A stretch of DNA of 64,000 bases, taken from NCBI RefSeq assembly GCF_030150205.1, contig NZ_JASLGT010000017.1:1-64000 (forward strand), written 5' to 3'. The first letter of the stretch is position 1. Every line of letters starts with the position of its first letter. Position numbers and translations under genes: made by a program. The DNA is from Niabella sp. (GTDB lineage Bacteria; Bacteroidota; Bacteroidia; Chitinophagales; Chitinophagaceae). The notes under the pieces are model-generated. The model made no database searches. It saw nothing but the letters and a program-made list of their open reading frames with translations, and had not been told where the DNA came from. This document shows, piece by piece, positions 25,159 through 35,285 of this stretch.

Positions 25159-25196
25159 TTACCCACTTTTTATTTCCGGACCGTCTATATATAGAA
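25159..25196 (+). promoter_or_regulatory. ECF-type promoter, copy B
   Basis: TTACCCACTTTTTA followed by tTTCCGgaCCGTCtatatatag, aligned base for base with copy A at 23999 over most of its length. It lies about 13 bp before the likely FecR start and inside the 3' end and spacer of the preceding gene. It suggests separate sigma-dependent transcription of the anti-sigma/SusC/SusD part. Confidence 0.6.
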
Positions 25197-25208
25197 GAGC
25201 CTTTAGTA

Positions 25209-26381
25209 ATGGATAAAAAAAGGATAGCATATTTACATCAGCAGCACCTGGATGGGAACCTGTCCGGGGAGGAATTGCAGGAATGGCATGCGCTATTGAA
25301 TGATAGTGGATGCCGGGCGTTCCTGGCGGAGCTGATGGACGCGCGATGGGATGAAATGACCGCTGACGATAAGGTGCATTTAAGGGATAACCGCTCGGCG
25401 GAGATTCTGGCCTATATTAACGCCCGGCCACAGAAAAAAGTGGTTAAAATGAAATGGCGCTTACAGGTTGCCGCCGCTGCTGCGGTTATCTTTATTGCTG
25501 CGGCGCTGTCTTTTTTCATGGCCCGGCGGCATCCGCAACAGCATCCTTCAAATGCGCTTGCCCGGCAGGTTACCCCCGGCAGGCAAGGTGCAACGCTTAC
25601 ACTCGCTGATGGTAAACAAATCAGGCTGACGGATATTTCAGCCGGGGAAATCGCCGAGGAAGCCGGTATCAGCGTTACTAAAACTGGAAACGGGGAGCTT
25701 ATCTATGAGGTTAAAAAAACTGAAGGTGACCCTGATAAAACCAACGTTCTGGCAACCGCAAAAGGGGAAACGTATATTTTAACACTGCCGGATAAATCGA
25801 GGGTATGGCTGAATGCCGCTTCGAGTTTAACTTATTCCGCTGCCTTAAAGAAAGACGGTAAACGGTGGGTAAAGCTGGATGGAGAGGCGTATTTTGAAAT
25901 CGCCAAAGATCCGCTGCATCCCTTTGTTGTAGAAGCCGGGGGGCAGGAGATACAGGTATTGGGTACGCATTTTAACGTAAACAGTTACCAGGATGAATCC
26001 GTAGTTAAGACAACATTGATGGAAGGCAGTATTAATGTAGGTATAAAAGGAAGTGATAAAATAACACGATTGAAACCCGGTCAGCAATCTTTGTTAGCCA
26101 ATGGAAATTTCCGGGTTCAGTCAGTGGATGTGGAGGAAGCGATTGCCTGGAAGAACGGCTATTTCCAGTTTGATGGAAAAACGCTGGAAACGGCGCTGTC
26201 GGAGATCGGGCGATGGTACAATGTTGCGATTGAATATAAAGATAATTCATTGCGCAAACGGCTGCTGGCGGGATCCATTTCAAAGTATGAAAACGTAAAT
26301 AATATATTAAAAGTAATGGAGCTGACCGGTGCATTGCATTTCAGCCTGGAAGGCAGGAAGATCCTTGTCGAAAAAAAATAG
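25209..26381 (+). CDS. FecR-family anti-sigma factor (locus 2)
   Basis: 390 residues from ATG 25209 (MDKKRIAYLHQQHLDGNLSG); an upstream in-frame start at 25125 lies inside the previous gene. The anti-sigma helical region is about 1-78, and the membrane segment is about 82-102 (LQVAAAAAVIFIAAALSFFM). The FecR domain covers about 175-275 (LTLPDKSRVWLNAASSLTYS, VLGTHFNVNSY). The C-terminal DUF4974-type domain covers about 315-390 (FQFDGKTLETALSEIGRWYN). It precedes the STN-type SusC gene, its expected signalling partner. Confidence 0.92.
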   Translation: MDKKRIAYLHQQHLDGNLSGEELQEWHALLNDSGCRAFLAELMDARWDEMTADDKVHLRDNRSAEILAYINARPQKKVVKMKWRLQVAAAAAVIFIAAALSFFMARRHPQQHPSNALARQVTPGRQGATLTLADGKQIRLTDISAGEIAEEAGISVTKTGNGELIYEVKKTEGDPDKTNVLATAKGETYILTLPDKSRVWLNAASSLTYSAALKKDGKRWVKLDGEAYFEIAKDPLHPFVVEAGGQEIQVLGTHFNVNSYQDESVVKTTLMEGSINVGIKGSDKITRLKPGQQSLLANGNFRVQSVDVEEAIAWKNGYFQFDGKTLETALSEIGRWYNVAIEYKDNSLRKRLLAGSISKYENVNNILKVMELTGALHFSLEGRKILVEKK

Positions 26382-26558
26382 CGCAGCAAACAGCATATTC
26401 ATATAAACCAAATTAAACCATGAGCCATATAGAAAATGATCCATAGCGGGTCTATGCCAGAAAATGACCGGAAGTGCTTGGAACCACCCCCGGTCTGCAT
26501 CTGATCTGAAACAAAATGAGTATTGTCAACCATTTCTGAATTTAAACCAGATTATCAA

Positions 26559-29500
26559 ATGTACAATTTTTATCCGGGAATTTTATCCTGGTCCCGTCGC
26601 TACATATCAAAAAAACGGCTCATGCAAGTTAAGCTAACTACTGTCTTATTAATCGCAACGATGGTACAGGTGAGTGCAAGGGGATTTGCGCAAAAGGTTA
26701 CCCTGAGCCAGCCGAAAATAACCGTCAAACAGGTTTTCCGGGAGATCAAAAGGCAGACCGGCTATGATGTTTTTTATTTACCTGAAATCATAAAGGACAA
26801 AAGGGTGATCAGTGTCCGTTTTTTCAACACGCCGCTGGCAGAAGTCATGAAACAGACGCTGGCCGGCCAGGAGCTCAGCTTTACCATATTTGAGAAAAGC
26901 GTGATCATCAAAGAGCGAGAGAAAACGGCATTGGATCAGCCGGAAGTTCCATTGAAAAAAATAAATGTCAATGGCAAAGTTGTTGACGAAAAAAACAATC
27001 CTTTATTCGGTGCATCTGTTACCGTAAAGGGCAGCCAGAAAGGAACCTCCTCCAGCAGGGAGGGCGCATTTTCTTTACAGGATATTGATGATGATGCCGT
27101 TTTGATCGTTTCCTATGTAGGATTTAAAACACAGGAAGTACCGGTTGCATCCCGTACCACGATCCATGTTGTTTTAACTGAAGAAAAGAGTGACCTTTCT
27201 GAATTGGTTGTGGTAGGGTATGGCCGCCGGAAAAAAATGACCACAACCGGGGCAATGGCATCGGTGAAAAGCTCGGAACTGATGCAAACCCCTGTGGTGA
27301 ATGTTGCCCAGGGTTTGCAGGGAAGGGTGTCAGGCGTTCAGGTTACTCAAAATTCTGCTGCACCGGGGGGAAATATCAGTGTGCGGGTCCGTGGGGCCAA
27401 CTCTATCAACGGCAGTTCGGAGCCCTTGTATGTGGTAGATGGGATACCGCTGACCAATTCCGGTGGTATCAACGATATCAGCTCACTTTCTGCAATTAAT
27501 CCCAACGATATAGAATCTGTAGAGATCCTTAAAGACGCATCTTCTACGGCTATTTACGGGGCGAGGGGCTCAAACGGGGTGATGCTCATTACCACTAAAA
27601 GAGGGAAGGAGGGGCGCACCCGTGTCAGCTACGAAGGGTTTTATGGAACGCAGCAGGTGAGTAAGAAACTGGACCTGTTGAACGCCGCGGAATTTGCCGC
27701 GTTGGAAAATGAAATTTACAAAACAAATATCTATCCAGACCCGGCCTCCCTGGGAGAAGGGGTAGACTGGCAAAACCTCATATTCAGGACCGCACCTATG
27801 CAAAGCCACCAGGTTGCGGTGTCAGGCGGCAATCAAAAAACGCAGATGATGCTCTCCTTAAATTATTTTGATCAGAAAGGAGTGGTATTAAATACCGATT
27901 TTAAGAGGTATTCATTGCGGTTAAACCTGGATCACCGGATCAATGACCGCTTCAGGACCGGGATCAGTATTTTAGGAAGTTACAATATCAACAATAACCC
28001 TGCCACCGCGGCTACGGATTTTATTGGGATCGTCAGTACCGTTTTAGGCGCTACAGTTGGTGCGCCGCCTACACTTCAGCCCTATCGTGCAGATGGTAGT
28101 TTTTTCCCTTTTTTGGATCAGATGGAAGGGCGCTACAAGGAAGTGATAAATCCGCTGGGATTAACAATGCGGCTTAACCGGCAAAAACTGAGCAGAACGC
28201 TGACCAATCTGTATGCAGAGGCCAGCATTCTCCCGGAGCTGAAATACCGGGCCTCGTTAAATATTATACTGTCTTCCGGCCTGGGTGATTTTTATTCGCC
28301 CCTTTCAAGGTTATCTGCTGCTGAGATCAATGCCACCTCCGGTAGTGCCAGGAAAGAGAACAGCAATTCCACTGTTTTGCTTCATGAAAGCCTGTTAACC
28401 TATGATAAACAGTTTGGGAAGGATCATGCCCTGAATATCACCGGCCTGTTTTCCACGCAAACCAATCTTAATGATGCAAATGCAATCAGCTCCTCCGGAT
28501 TTCCCAACGATGCAACTTTAAATGAAGCATTGCAGCTGGCGTTAACGTCAACGGTCTCCAGCTCCCGTTCGCGCGAAGGGCTGGATTCCTACATGGGCCG
28601 GGTTCACTATGGCTTTAGGAATAAATATCTTTTGGATGTTACCGCCAGGGTAGATGGTGCTACAAAATTCGGGAGGAATAATAAGTACGGATATTTTCCT
28701 TCCGCCGCCGCCGCATGGAGGATCAAAGAAGAGCGCTTTATGAAAAATGTGGGCTTTATCAGCGACTTAAAGCTTCGGGTGAGCTATGGTGTAACCGGGA
28801 ATGCGGCTTCTATCAGCCCCTATAAATCATTGCCCCTGGTTGGAGCCGGGGGTGGATATTCCTTTAACCATATCTACCTGACCAGTATCAGCCCAACGGC
28901 CATCGCTAACAGCAACCTGCGCTGGGAAAAGTCGGCCCAGGCAGATATCGGGCTTGATATCGGCCTGTTGTCTAACTGCATCAATGTAGTAATAGACGTG
29001 TACGACAAGAACACCAAAGATCTCCTGTACGTTAAAAGTCTCCCTTTATCTTCCGGCTACAGCAGCATAACCGGCAACTTTGCCGGAATTGACAATAAGG
29101 GCCTTGAGTTTGCTGTGAATGCCCGGATACTGGACGCCGGTGTAAAATGGAACCTTGGCGGCAACATCAGCTTTAACCGCAATAAAGTAACCGGTATAGA
29201 TGGTGGCCTCACCGACGAGTTGTTTGTTAATAATTATACCATCCTTAAACTGAACTCCCCGCTAGGCCTTTTTAAAACCTATGTTTTTGACGGTATTTAC
29301 CAGACCGGTGAAACCATTCTTCCCGGGTCCGACAGCCGGACGGGCGGAACAAAGATCAAAGACCTGAACAACGACGGACAAATTACGGCATTAGATCAAA
29401 CCATCACCGGTGATCCGAACCCGGATTATATATTTGGAATTGCTACTGATCTGAACTATAAAAAAATTGATTTCAGCATGTTCATTTCAGGTAGCCAGGG

Positions 29501-29900
29501 CAACGATATCTACAATATCAGCCGCAATACTTATGAAAATCCCCTGGGGCAGCGAAACACGTTAAGCGGGGTCCGCGACCGCTGGAGCCCTTCCAATCCT
29601 TCAAACGAATTTGTAAGCGGGTTCCAGGGAGGCCGGCTGCCCATCACAAACCGCTTTATTGAAGACGGATCTTTTGTCCGGTTTAAAAATATAACGCTTG
29701 GCTATACGCTGCCGTTAAAAAAGGGCCTTTCAAATATGCGGGTATATGTAAGCGCCAACAATCTGTTTACCATTACCAAATACAGTGGCTATGATCCGGA
29801 AGTTAATTCATTCGGAAACAGCAATACGCAGATCGGTATCGACAACCTCGTTTACCCCTCTGCCAAATCGTTTATTGCAGGTATCCAGGTTAATTTGTAA
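26559..29900 (+). CDS. SusC/RagA-family TonB-dependent receptor with STN signalling domain (locus 2)
   Basis: About 1113 residues from ATG 26559; a TTG at 26523 would extend it by 12. A long leader precedes the signal peptide that ends near VSARGFAQ. The STN (secretin/TonB short N-terminal) domain is at about 45-110 (VTLSQPKITVKQVFREIKRQ). The regulatory-like beta domain is at about 125-205. A TonB-box-like ELVVVGYGRR follows, then the plug (INPNDIESVEILKDASSTAI, YGARGSNGVMLITTK) and the barrel. The STN domain is what lets a receptor talk to FecR, so this pair is a complete cell-surface signalling system. It is expected to import xylo-oligosaccharides, given the GH10 enzyme in the locus. Confidence 0.93.
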   Translation: MYNFYPGILSWSRRYISKKRLMQVKLTTVLLIATMVQVSARGFAQKVTLSQPKITVKQVFREIKRQTGYDVFYLPEIIKDKRVISVRFFNTPLAEVMKQTLAGQELSFTIFEKSVIIKEREKTALDQPEVPLKKINVNGKVVDEKNNPLFGASVTVKGSQKGTSSSREGAFSLQDIDDDAVLIVSYVGFKTQEVPVASRTTIHVVLTEEKSDLSELVVVGYGRRKKMTTTGAMASVKSSELMQTPVVNVAQGLQGRVSGVQVTQNSAAPGGNISVRVRGANSINGSSEPLYVVDGIPLTNSGGINDISSLSAINPNDIESVEILKDASSTAIYGARGSNGVMLITTKRGKEGRTRVSYEGFYGTQQVSKKLDLLNAAEFAALENEIYKTNIYPDPASLGEGVDWQNLIFRTAPMQSHQVAVSGGNQKTQMMLSLNYFDQKGVVLNTDFKRYSLRLNLDHRINDRFRTGISILGSYNINNNPATAATDFIGIVSTVLGATVGAPPTLQPYRADGSFFPFLDQMEGRYKEVINPLGLTMRLNRQKLSRTLTNLYAEASILPELKYRASLNIILSSGLGDFYSPLSRLSAAEINATSGSARKENSNSTVLLHESLLTYDKQFGKDHALNITGLFSTQTNLNDANAISSSGFPNDATLNEALQLALTSTVSSSRSREGLDSYMGRVHYGFRNKYLLDVTARVDGATKFGRNNKYGYFPSAAAAWRIKEERFMKNVGFISDLKLRVSYGVTGNAASISPYKSLPLVGAGGGYSFNHIYLTSISPTAIANSNLRWEKSAQADIGLDIGLLSNCINVVIDVYDKNTKDLLYVKSLPLSSGYSSITGNFAGIDNKGLEFAVNARILDAGVKWNLGGNISFNRNKVTGIDGGLTDELFVNNYTILKLNSPLGLFKTYVFDGIYQTGETILPGSDSRTGGTKIKDLNNDGQITALDQTITGDPNPDYIFGIATDLNYKKIDFSMFISGSQGNDIYNISRNTYENPLGQRNTLSGVRDRWSPSNPSNEFVSGFQGGRLPITNRFIEDGSFVRFKNITLGYTLPLKKGLSNMRVYVSANNLFTITKYSGYDPEVNSFGNSNTQIGIDNLVYPSAKSFIAGIQVNL

Positions 29901-29935
29901 ACGGTCACAGGAATTTAATTAAAAAAAGAAATAGC

Positions 29936-31432
29936 ATGAACAAGATATTTTATATAGGCTTATGGGGCGTTGTGCTGGTAAGTCTGCTTTCGGGATGCCG
30001 GAAGCTTGAGGAAATTCCCTATTCATCCATTTTTATGGAGCAGTTTTACAAAACACCGGCCGATGCCGAGGCCGCAATCAATGGCGTTTACAATGATATG
30101 GCCGGATTGTATGCCGGACCTTCCGCTTTACTGGTACCTGACTTTAGCGCCGACCAGGTTTATCCCCGGCCGGTAGTAGGCAGAAATACATTGACACTTT
30201 TTATCTATGACCCTGAATATTCTGTTCAGAGCAGCTTTGACCGGGTCGCGGAATCGCCCTTAAATATATGGGAGAAAAGCTATGCCGGTATCGAAAAGGC
30301 AAACTGGGTTTTAGAAAAGGTTCCGGCAATTGAAATGACCGGATCACGAAAAAAGGAAATTCTTGGTGAAGCCTTTTTCTTGAGAGCCTTTTTCCATTGG
30401 ATGCTGGCTAAGAACTTTGGAGAAATACCCGTTAAAATTACGCCCAGCAGATCGCTGGAAGAAGCCTATGTGGGTAAAAGCAGCAAGACCGCAATTTACA
30501 GGCAGATCTATGCAGACCTGGATAGCGCCATAACCAATCTGAATATCTATTCGCCCGCAGGAACGGTAAAAGGCAGGCCCAGCAAAGAAGCCGCCATGGC
30601 CTTGTATGCAAAAGCGGCGCTTTACAATGAAGATTGGCCCACCGCGTTGCAGAAGGCAAAGCTGGTGCTGGAATCCGGTAAATATTCCCTGTTGGCTGAT
30701 GTGTATGATATTTATGATGTAAATAAGGAAGATGCCGCCAGGCAGGAAAATATCTGGGCTTTTGAGGCGGAACGCGAAAAGCCCGGAAACTCCAGTAGCC
30801 TGTTATCATTGTATGGCCCTGCCAGCAGTGCGGGTCCCGCATACGGGAAATCGACCTTTGGGTCAATATTTGCTTACCCCGCTTTTTACAATTCTTTTGA
30901 TGCAGGAGACAAGCGTAAGGAAAAGCTAATGGCCACCAGCTACATCAATAAAAGCGGTGCTGTGGTACCCCGGAATAAAATTACACCCATTACGCCCGAT
31001 GCTGTTTTGGTTAATAAGTATATGGATGCAAATACCATCGGGTCGGCAACCAACTGTAATATACCCATATTAAGACTGGCGGATGTTTATTTAATTGCAG
31101 CCGAAGCGGAAAACAGGATGAATGGTCCGGCTGAAGCCTATTCATACTTAAATGCAGTTCATAAAAGGGCTACGGGTGCCAATGTGGCGGCGGGTTTATC
31201 CCAGCCGGCGTTTACAGATGCGGTACTGCAGGAGCGGTCCTGGGAGCTGTTTGCTGAGGGAGATCGTTGGTACGATCTGAGCCGTACGGGTAAATTCCTG
31301 AGCGTTATACCTGCCGCGGTGAATGATGTGTACCCTGCAAGAAACGTACAGCCCAAACATAAATATTTCCCCATACCGCAGTTAGAAATAAATGCGAATC
31401 CCAAACTGGAACAAAACCCTGATTGGAAATGA
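29936..31432 (+). CDS. SusD/RagB-family lipoprotein (locus 2)
   Basis: 498 residues, normal family length. The lipoprotein signal has its Cys at 21 (SLLSGCRKL). The typical N-terminal motif is FYKTPADAEAAINGVYNDM, and the helical core has AEAFFLRAFFHWMLAKNFGEIPV-type SusD sequence. The C-terminal signature LQERSWELFAEGDRWYDLSR and the last part FPIPQLEINANPKLEQNPDW are both family hallmarks. It starts 36 bp after the receptor and forms with it the lid of the uptake complex. Confidence 0.94.
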   Translation: MNKIFYIGLWGVVLVSLLSGCRKLEEIPYSSIFMEQFYKTPADAEAAINGVYNDMAGLYAGPSALLVPDFSADQVYPRPVVGRNTLTLFIYDPEYSVQSSFDRVAESPLNIWEKSYAGIEKANWVLEKVPAIEMTGSRKKEILGEAFFLRAFFHWMLAKNFGEIPVKITPSRSLEEAYVGKSSKTAIYRQIYADLDSAITNLNIYSPAGTVKGRPSKEAAMALYAKAALYNEDWPTALQKAKLVLESGKYSLLADVYDIYDVNKEDAARQENIWAFEAEREKPGNSSSLLSLYGPASSAGPAYGKSTFGSIFAYPAFYNSFDAGDKRKEKLMATSYINKSGAVVPRNKITPITPDAVLVNKYMDANTIGSATNCNIPILRLADVYLIAAEAENRMNGPAEAYSYLNAVHKRATGANVAAGLSQPAFTDAVLQERSWELFAEGDRWYDLSRTGKFLSVIPAAVNDVYPARNVQPKHKYFPIPQLEINANPKLEQNPDWK

Positions 31433-31561
31433 TAACGAAAAAAAGATACAGCGTTTTCTGATCAACCTGCCTTATCATATCAGAAAGTTTTATTTTCCTT
31501 AGGCCGGGTAACACCGGACAGAAGGCCGTTGTTTATGATTTATATAAATTAAATTAGGATT

Positions 31562-33463
31562 ATGAAAGAAGATAGAAGAGGGTTTCTAAAGATGCTTGGC
31601 TTAGGCTCCGGAGCATTGCTGATGAGCCCTGTAGCCACGTCAGGCGCAGAAAGCAAGCAGGGTTTAGCCGGTTTTGCACTTCCCAAAGAAGTATTTGCAA
31701 CCCGGAAGCTGGACACAGATGTATTGATCGCAGGCGGGGGAATGGCGGGCGTATGTGCGGCGATAGCGGCTGCCCGGAATGGCGTAAAAGTGGTACTTCT
31801 TCAAAACCGCTCCCGGTTAGGAGGAAATGCCAGCAGCGAGATCCGGATGCATATTTGCGGTGCCACCCAATTAAAGCAGGTATGGAGGGAAACCGGGATC
31901 CTCGAAGAAATTATGCTGACGGAATCGGTAACCAATCCGCAGAAATCGTACGAAGTGTTTGATTATGTTATGTACGATAAAGTGATGTCGGAAAAGAACA
32001 TTACCCTGTTATTCGATACCATGCTTTTTGAGGTACAAACCAAAAACGACCGGATTACACTTGCCAGGGCTTTCTGTTCAGCCACCGAAGAATTATATGA
32101 AATAAGTGCCAGGTATTATACAGACTGTACCGGCGACGGTACGATGGCAGCACTTGCCGGCGCAGCATTTATGACCGGTAGGGAAGCCCGGTCTCAATGG
32201 GGAGAGTCTTTAGGCCTGGAGAAAGCAGATAGTATCACCATGGGCAACAGCATCCTGTTTATGGCTGAGGAGCAGGATAAGCCAGTGCCTTACACACCAC
32301 CGAACTGGGCCAGGAAGTATACGGCTAAAGATTTTATTTACCGGAAGATCAGATCCTGGGAATATGGTTACTGGTGGCTGGAACTGGGAGGGACGGTCGA
32401 TATCATTAAGGACGGACAGGCTTTACGGCATGAATTACTGAGCGTGCTGTTTGGCGTATGGGATTATATCAAGAATTCGGGGAATCATCCTAATGCTGAT
32501 AACTGGGCTTTATCCTGGATCGGTGCTATCCAGGGAAAAAGAGAAAGCCGGCGGATTACCGGCGACTATGTCCTGGTTCAGAAAGATATCCAGTCGCCGC
32601 AGTTATTTGAAGACCGGATCGCTTATGGGGGCTGGCCTTTAGATGATCATTTGCCAGCCGGTATGGATGACACCTCCTTAAATCCCTTCCGGTCTATCCC
32701 GTTAAAAGGGCCCTATTCCATCCCGATGCGTTCACTGTACAGCAAAAGTTTTAGTAATTTATTAATGGCCGGGCGCAACATCAGTGTGTCGCATGTGGCG
32801 TTGTCTACTACCAGGGTAATGGCCACCTGCGCCTTATTAGGCCAGGCGGTGGGAACGGCAGCTGCTTATTGTATTCATAAAAGTATTACGCCTAAAGCGC
32901 TATGTGCCGATCCTGCGCAAATTGCCGGGTTACAACAACTGCTTTTGAGGCAGGATCAGGCTATGTTGGGTGTTCGCAATACAGATCCGGATGATCTGGC
33001 AAGGCTCGCGAAGGTAAGGGCCTCTTCCGAAACGATGGATGGAAAAGCGGCTAATGTCATTGACGGGGTCAACCGGGATATTGCCGATGGCAACGCGCAT
33101 CAATGGCGGGCAGATATGAGCGCAGGCGAAGTATGGATAGAGCTGAAATGGCCGAAACCCCTGAGCATAGCTACGGTAGAATGTACTTTTGATACCGGCT
33201 TAAACAGGTTCCTGCGTATTTCCGGGGAAAAGGCAGTGATGAAAAACCAGGTAAGAGGCGTTCAGCCGGAAACGGTAGCGGATTATAAAATTACGATGCT
33301 GCTGGATGGTAAGGTGGTGCACGAAACCGTGTTTAAAAATAACTTCTTAAGAAAGGTTGCCCATACTTTTTCTGCGGCTAAAGCAGATACCGTACGTATT
33401 ACGATAACCAGGACCAATGGTGATCCGCTGGCCCGTGTATTCGAAGTACGTTGCTATGCCTGA
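31562..33463 (+). CDS. Tat-exported FAD-dependent oxidoreductase
   Basis: 633 residues. A twin-arginine-type leader (DRRGFLKMLGLGSGALLM) suggests export in folded form with cofactor. The FAD dinucleotide-binding start DTDVLIAGGGMAGVCAAIAA (GxGGxxG type) is at about 52-72, followed by RLGGNASSEIRMH and, near the end of the catalytic part, LMAGRNISVSHVALSTTR with GQAVGTAAA. This matches the FAD_oxidored family of polysaccharide-locus enzymes. The last about 150 residues are a beta-sandwich-like extension (GEVWIELKWPKPLSIATVEC) that may bind sugar. Substrate and reaction are unknown. It probably belongs to locus 2, though about 130 bp separates it from SusD. Confidence 0.85.
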   Translation: MKEDRRGFLKMLGLGSGALLMSPVATSGAESKQGLAGFALPKEVFATRKLDTDVLIAGGGMAGVCAAIAAARNGVKVVLLQNRSRLGGNASSEIRMHICGATQLKQVWRETGILEEIMLTESVTNPQKSYEVFDYVMYDKVMSEKNITLLFDTMLFEVQTKNDRITLARAFCSATEELYEISARYYTDCTGDGTMAALAGAAFMTGREARSQWGESLGLEKADSITMGNSILFMAEEQDKPVPYTPPNWARKYTAKDFIYRKIRSWEYGYWWLELGGTVDIIKDGQALRHELLSVLFGVWDYIKNSGNHPNADNWALSWIGAIQGKRESRRITGDYVLVQKDIQSPQLFEDRIAYGGWPLDDHLPAGMDDTSLNPFRSIPLKGPYSIPMRSLYSKSFSNLLMAGRNISVSHVALSTTRVMATCALLGQAVGTAAAYCIHKSITPKALCADPAQIAGLQQLLLRQDQAMLGVRNTDPDDLARLAKVRASSETMDGKAANVIDGVNRDIADGNAHQWRADMSAGEVWIELKWPKPLSIATVECTFDTGLNRFLRISGEKAVMKNQVRGVQPETVADYKITMLLDGKVVHETVFKNNFLRKVAHTFSAAKADTVRITITRTNGDPLARVFEVRCYA

Positions 33464-33895
33464 TGGAGGATCTGTTTGACAAGGAAGGGATGTTATTTCC
33501 CCGGAAAGAAAAAAGCTCCAGGTATTGAAGTGCGATGTTGCTTACAAATTTACTGCTGCATAAGGGACCGGCTTTTTTATCTGGAACGCTATCATAACGT
33601 CATCACGAGTTAATAAGATAACAAGGCAGGACTTTTTTTTTGATAAGTCACCCCGCGGGATTTTCGGATTGAGCGGGTCAGCTTCATATCCCATTTGTAA
33701 AAGCACCTTTTAGCCAGCTGTTGTTCTAACCGGATAATTATGTATTTTGTATTAGTTGGTGCTGCGATGTGGAGTGCAACCTTGTTTTGGGTTAAAGGTT
33801 ATAAGCCGGAGGAGCGTGCTGCTGCAGATTTCTATAAAATGCAGTAGCATTGGGAATAAGATCGTAATGGATGAATGGAAAAAACTGGATGCTCA
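33464..33895. other. 432-bp intergenic region before the GH10 gene
   Basis: It holds a short reading frame (33740-33847, listed separately) and AT-rich tracts, with no further gene and no clear terminator after the oxidoreductase. A promoter for the xylanase probably lies in the last 100 bp, but no ECF-type element like those at 23999 and 25159 was seen. Confidence 0.5.
33740..33847 (+). pseudogene. Possible remnant of a transporter C-terminus
   Basis: 35 codons: a hydrophobic helix (MYFVLVGAAMWSATLFWVKG) followed by YKPEERAAADFYKMQ. A helix ending in W-V-K-G and a K-P-E-E..FY tail recall the C-terminal end of sodium:solute symporters, which often accompany sugar loci. It could also be a genuine small membrane protein or chance. 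No upstream reading frame joins it. Confidence 0.3.
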
Positions 33896-35002
33896 ATGAA
33901 GCAAAAATGGGCTTTTTTAATAATGGCGGTGCTTCTAAGCGGCTGTGCGGGCAACCGGAAGATCGGCAACGCGCCGGCAAGTCTGAAAGAAGCGTATAAA
34001 AAAGATTTTTTTATAGGCACAGCACTTAATGCCGTCCAGGTTGAAGAAAAGGATACCGGCGCTGCCTTGTTGGTACCGCGGCAATTTAACGCCATTACAC
34101 CCGAGAACGTAATGAAAGCTGATGCCATACATCCGCAATGGGAGCGGTACAATTATAAGCGGGCGGATGATTATGTAAATTACGGAAAACGCCGGCATAT
34201 GTTCATTGTAGGACATACGCTTATCTGGCATAGCCAGCTACCTCGTTTTGTACATGCCATTCAAAGCCCTGATTCGCTCCGCCTTTTTATGCAGCAGCAT
34301 ATCAGCACAATTGCCTCAAGATATGCCGGCCGGGTAAACAGCTGGGATGTGGTCAACGAAGCATTGAATGAAGACGGTACGCTGCGCAGATCGGTGTTCT
34401 TCGAAAAGCTGGGCCCTTCTTATATTGAAGAAGCATTTAAGCTTACAGAGAAAGCGGCGCCTGGAACACTTTTGTATTATAACGATTATAATATTGAACG
34501 GCCGGCAAAACGAAGGGGTGCCATCGAGCTCATAAAGCAACTACAGGCCGCCGGTGCAAGAATTGATGGGGTGGGCATCCAGGCACACTGGCACCTGGGG
34601 CAGGTACCTTTTAAAGATCTGGAGCAAAGCATCATCGAGTTTTCCGCGCTGGGTATTAAAGTAGCGATTACCGAGCTGGACATTGATGTCCTTCCACGCC
34701 CTGGAAATACCACCGGGGCAGAGGTGACTCAAAAGTTTGCTCCGGCCCCGGAAATGAACCCCTATCCAAATGGTTTGCCGGCGGCACTGCAGGAGCAGCT
34801 GGCGAAAGATTATGAGCAATTGTTTAGGCTATTGGTAAAGCACCGGCAGCATATCAGCCGTGTTACCTTCTGGGGAGTACATGATGCGCAGAGCTGGCTG
34901 AATAACTGGCCGGTGCCCGGCAGAACCAATTATCCCCTTTTATTTGACAGGCAAGGCAAACCCAAGCCGGCTTTTGATAGGGTAATGGCTGTAAAAAAAT
35001 AA
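33896..35002 (+). CDS. GH10 endo-1,4-beta-xylanase, lipoprotein
   Basis: 368 residues from ATG 33896, chosen because it gives a lipoprotein signal at once (AFLIMAVLLSGCAG, Cys17); an ATG 21 bp upstream only adds residues. A single TIM-barrel GH10 domain follows, with both catalytic residues: the acid/base Glu155 in SWDVVNEALNE and the nucleophile Glu260 in VAITELDIDVLP. HTLIWHSQLP (about 107-116) is also typical. It cuts the xylan backbone at the cell surface or periplasm and supplies oligosaccharides for the SusC/SusD pair. It is the strongest evidence that locus 2 targets xylan. Confidence 0.94.
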   Translation: MKQKWAFLIMAVLLSGCAGNRKIGNAPASLKEAYKKDFFIGTALNAVQVEEKDTGAALLVPRQFNAITPENVMKADAIHPQWERYNYKRADDYVNYGKRRHMFIVGHTLIWHSQLPRFVHAIQSPDSLRLFMQQHISTIASRYAGRVNSWDVVNEALNEDGTLRRSVFFEKLGPSYIEEAFKLTEKAAPGTLLYYNDYNIERPAKRRGAIELIKQLQAAGARIDGVGIQAHWHLGQVPFKDLEQSIIEFSALGIKVAITELDIDVLPRPGNTTGAEVTQKFAPAPEMNPYPNGLPAALQEQLAKDYEQLFRLLVKHRQHISRVTFWGVHDAQSWLNNWPVPGRTNYPLLFDRQGKPKPAFDRVMAVKK

Positions 35003-35285
35003 AACACGGCCGGTTTAAAACTTTTTAAATAAGAACAACACGGCAAAGCGAACAGGCGGTATGAGGATTTTCGAACCGGGGTTATGCTTTATTGCAGCGC
35101 AGCGCCGCAATTGATTTTAAGTTATTAAGCATCGCCTTTTTTAGTGATATTCAAAGTCGACAGAAGTTAATAAATTAGAGCAGGTATTTTGTTCATCGGC
35201 TTTAGTCACACCATAAGATGATATAGGAATTGGAGGTTATTTAAACTGCCTGTCGACAAATGAGACAGGAAGCGAACGAGAAAAC

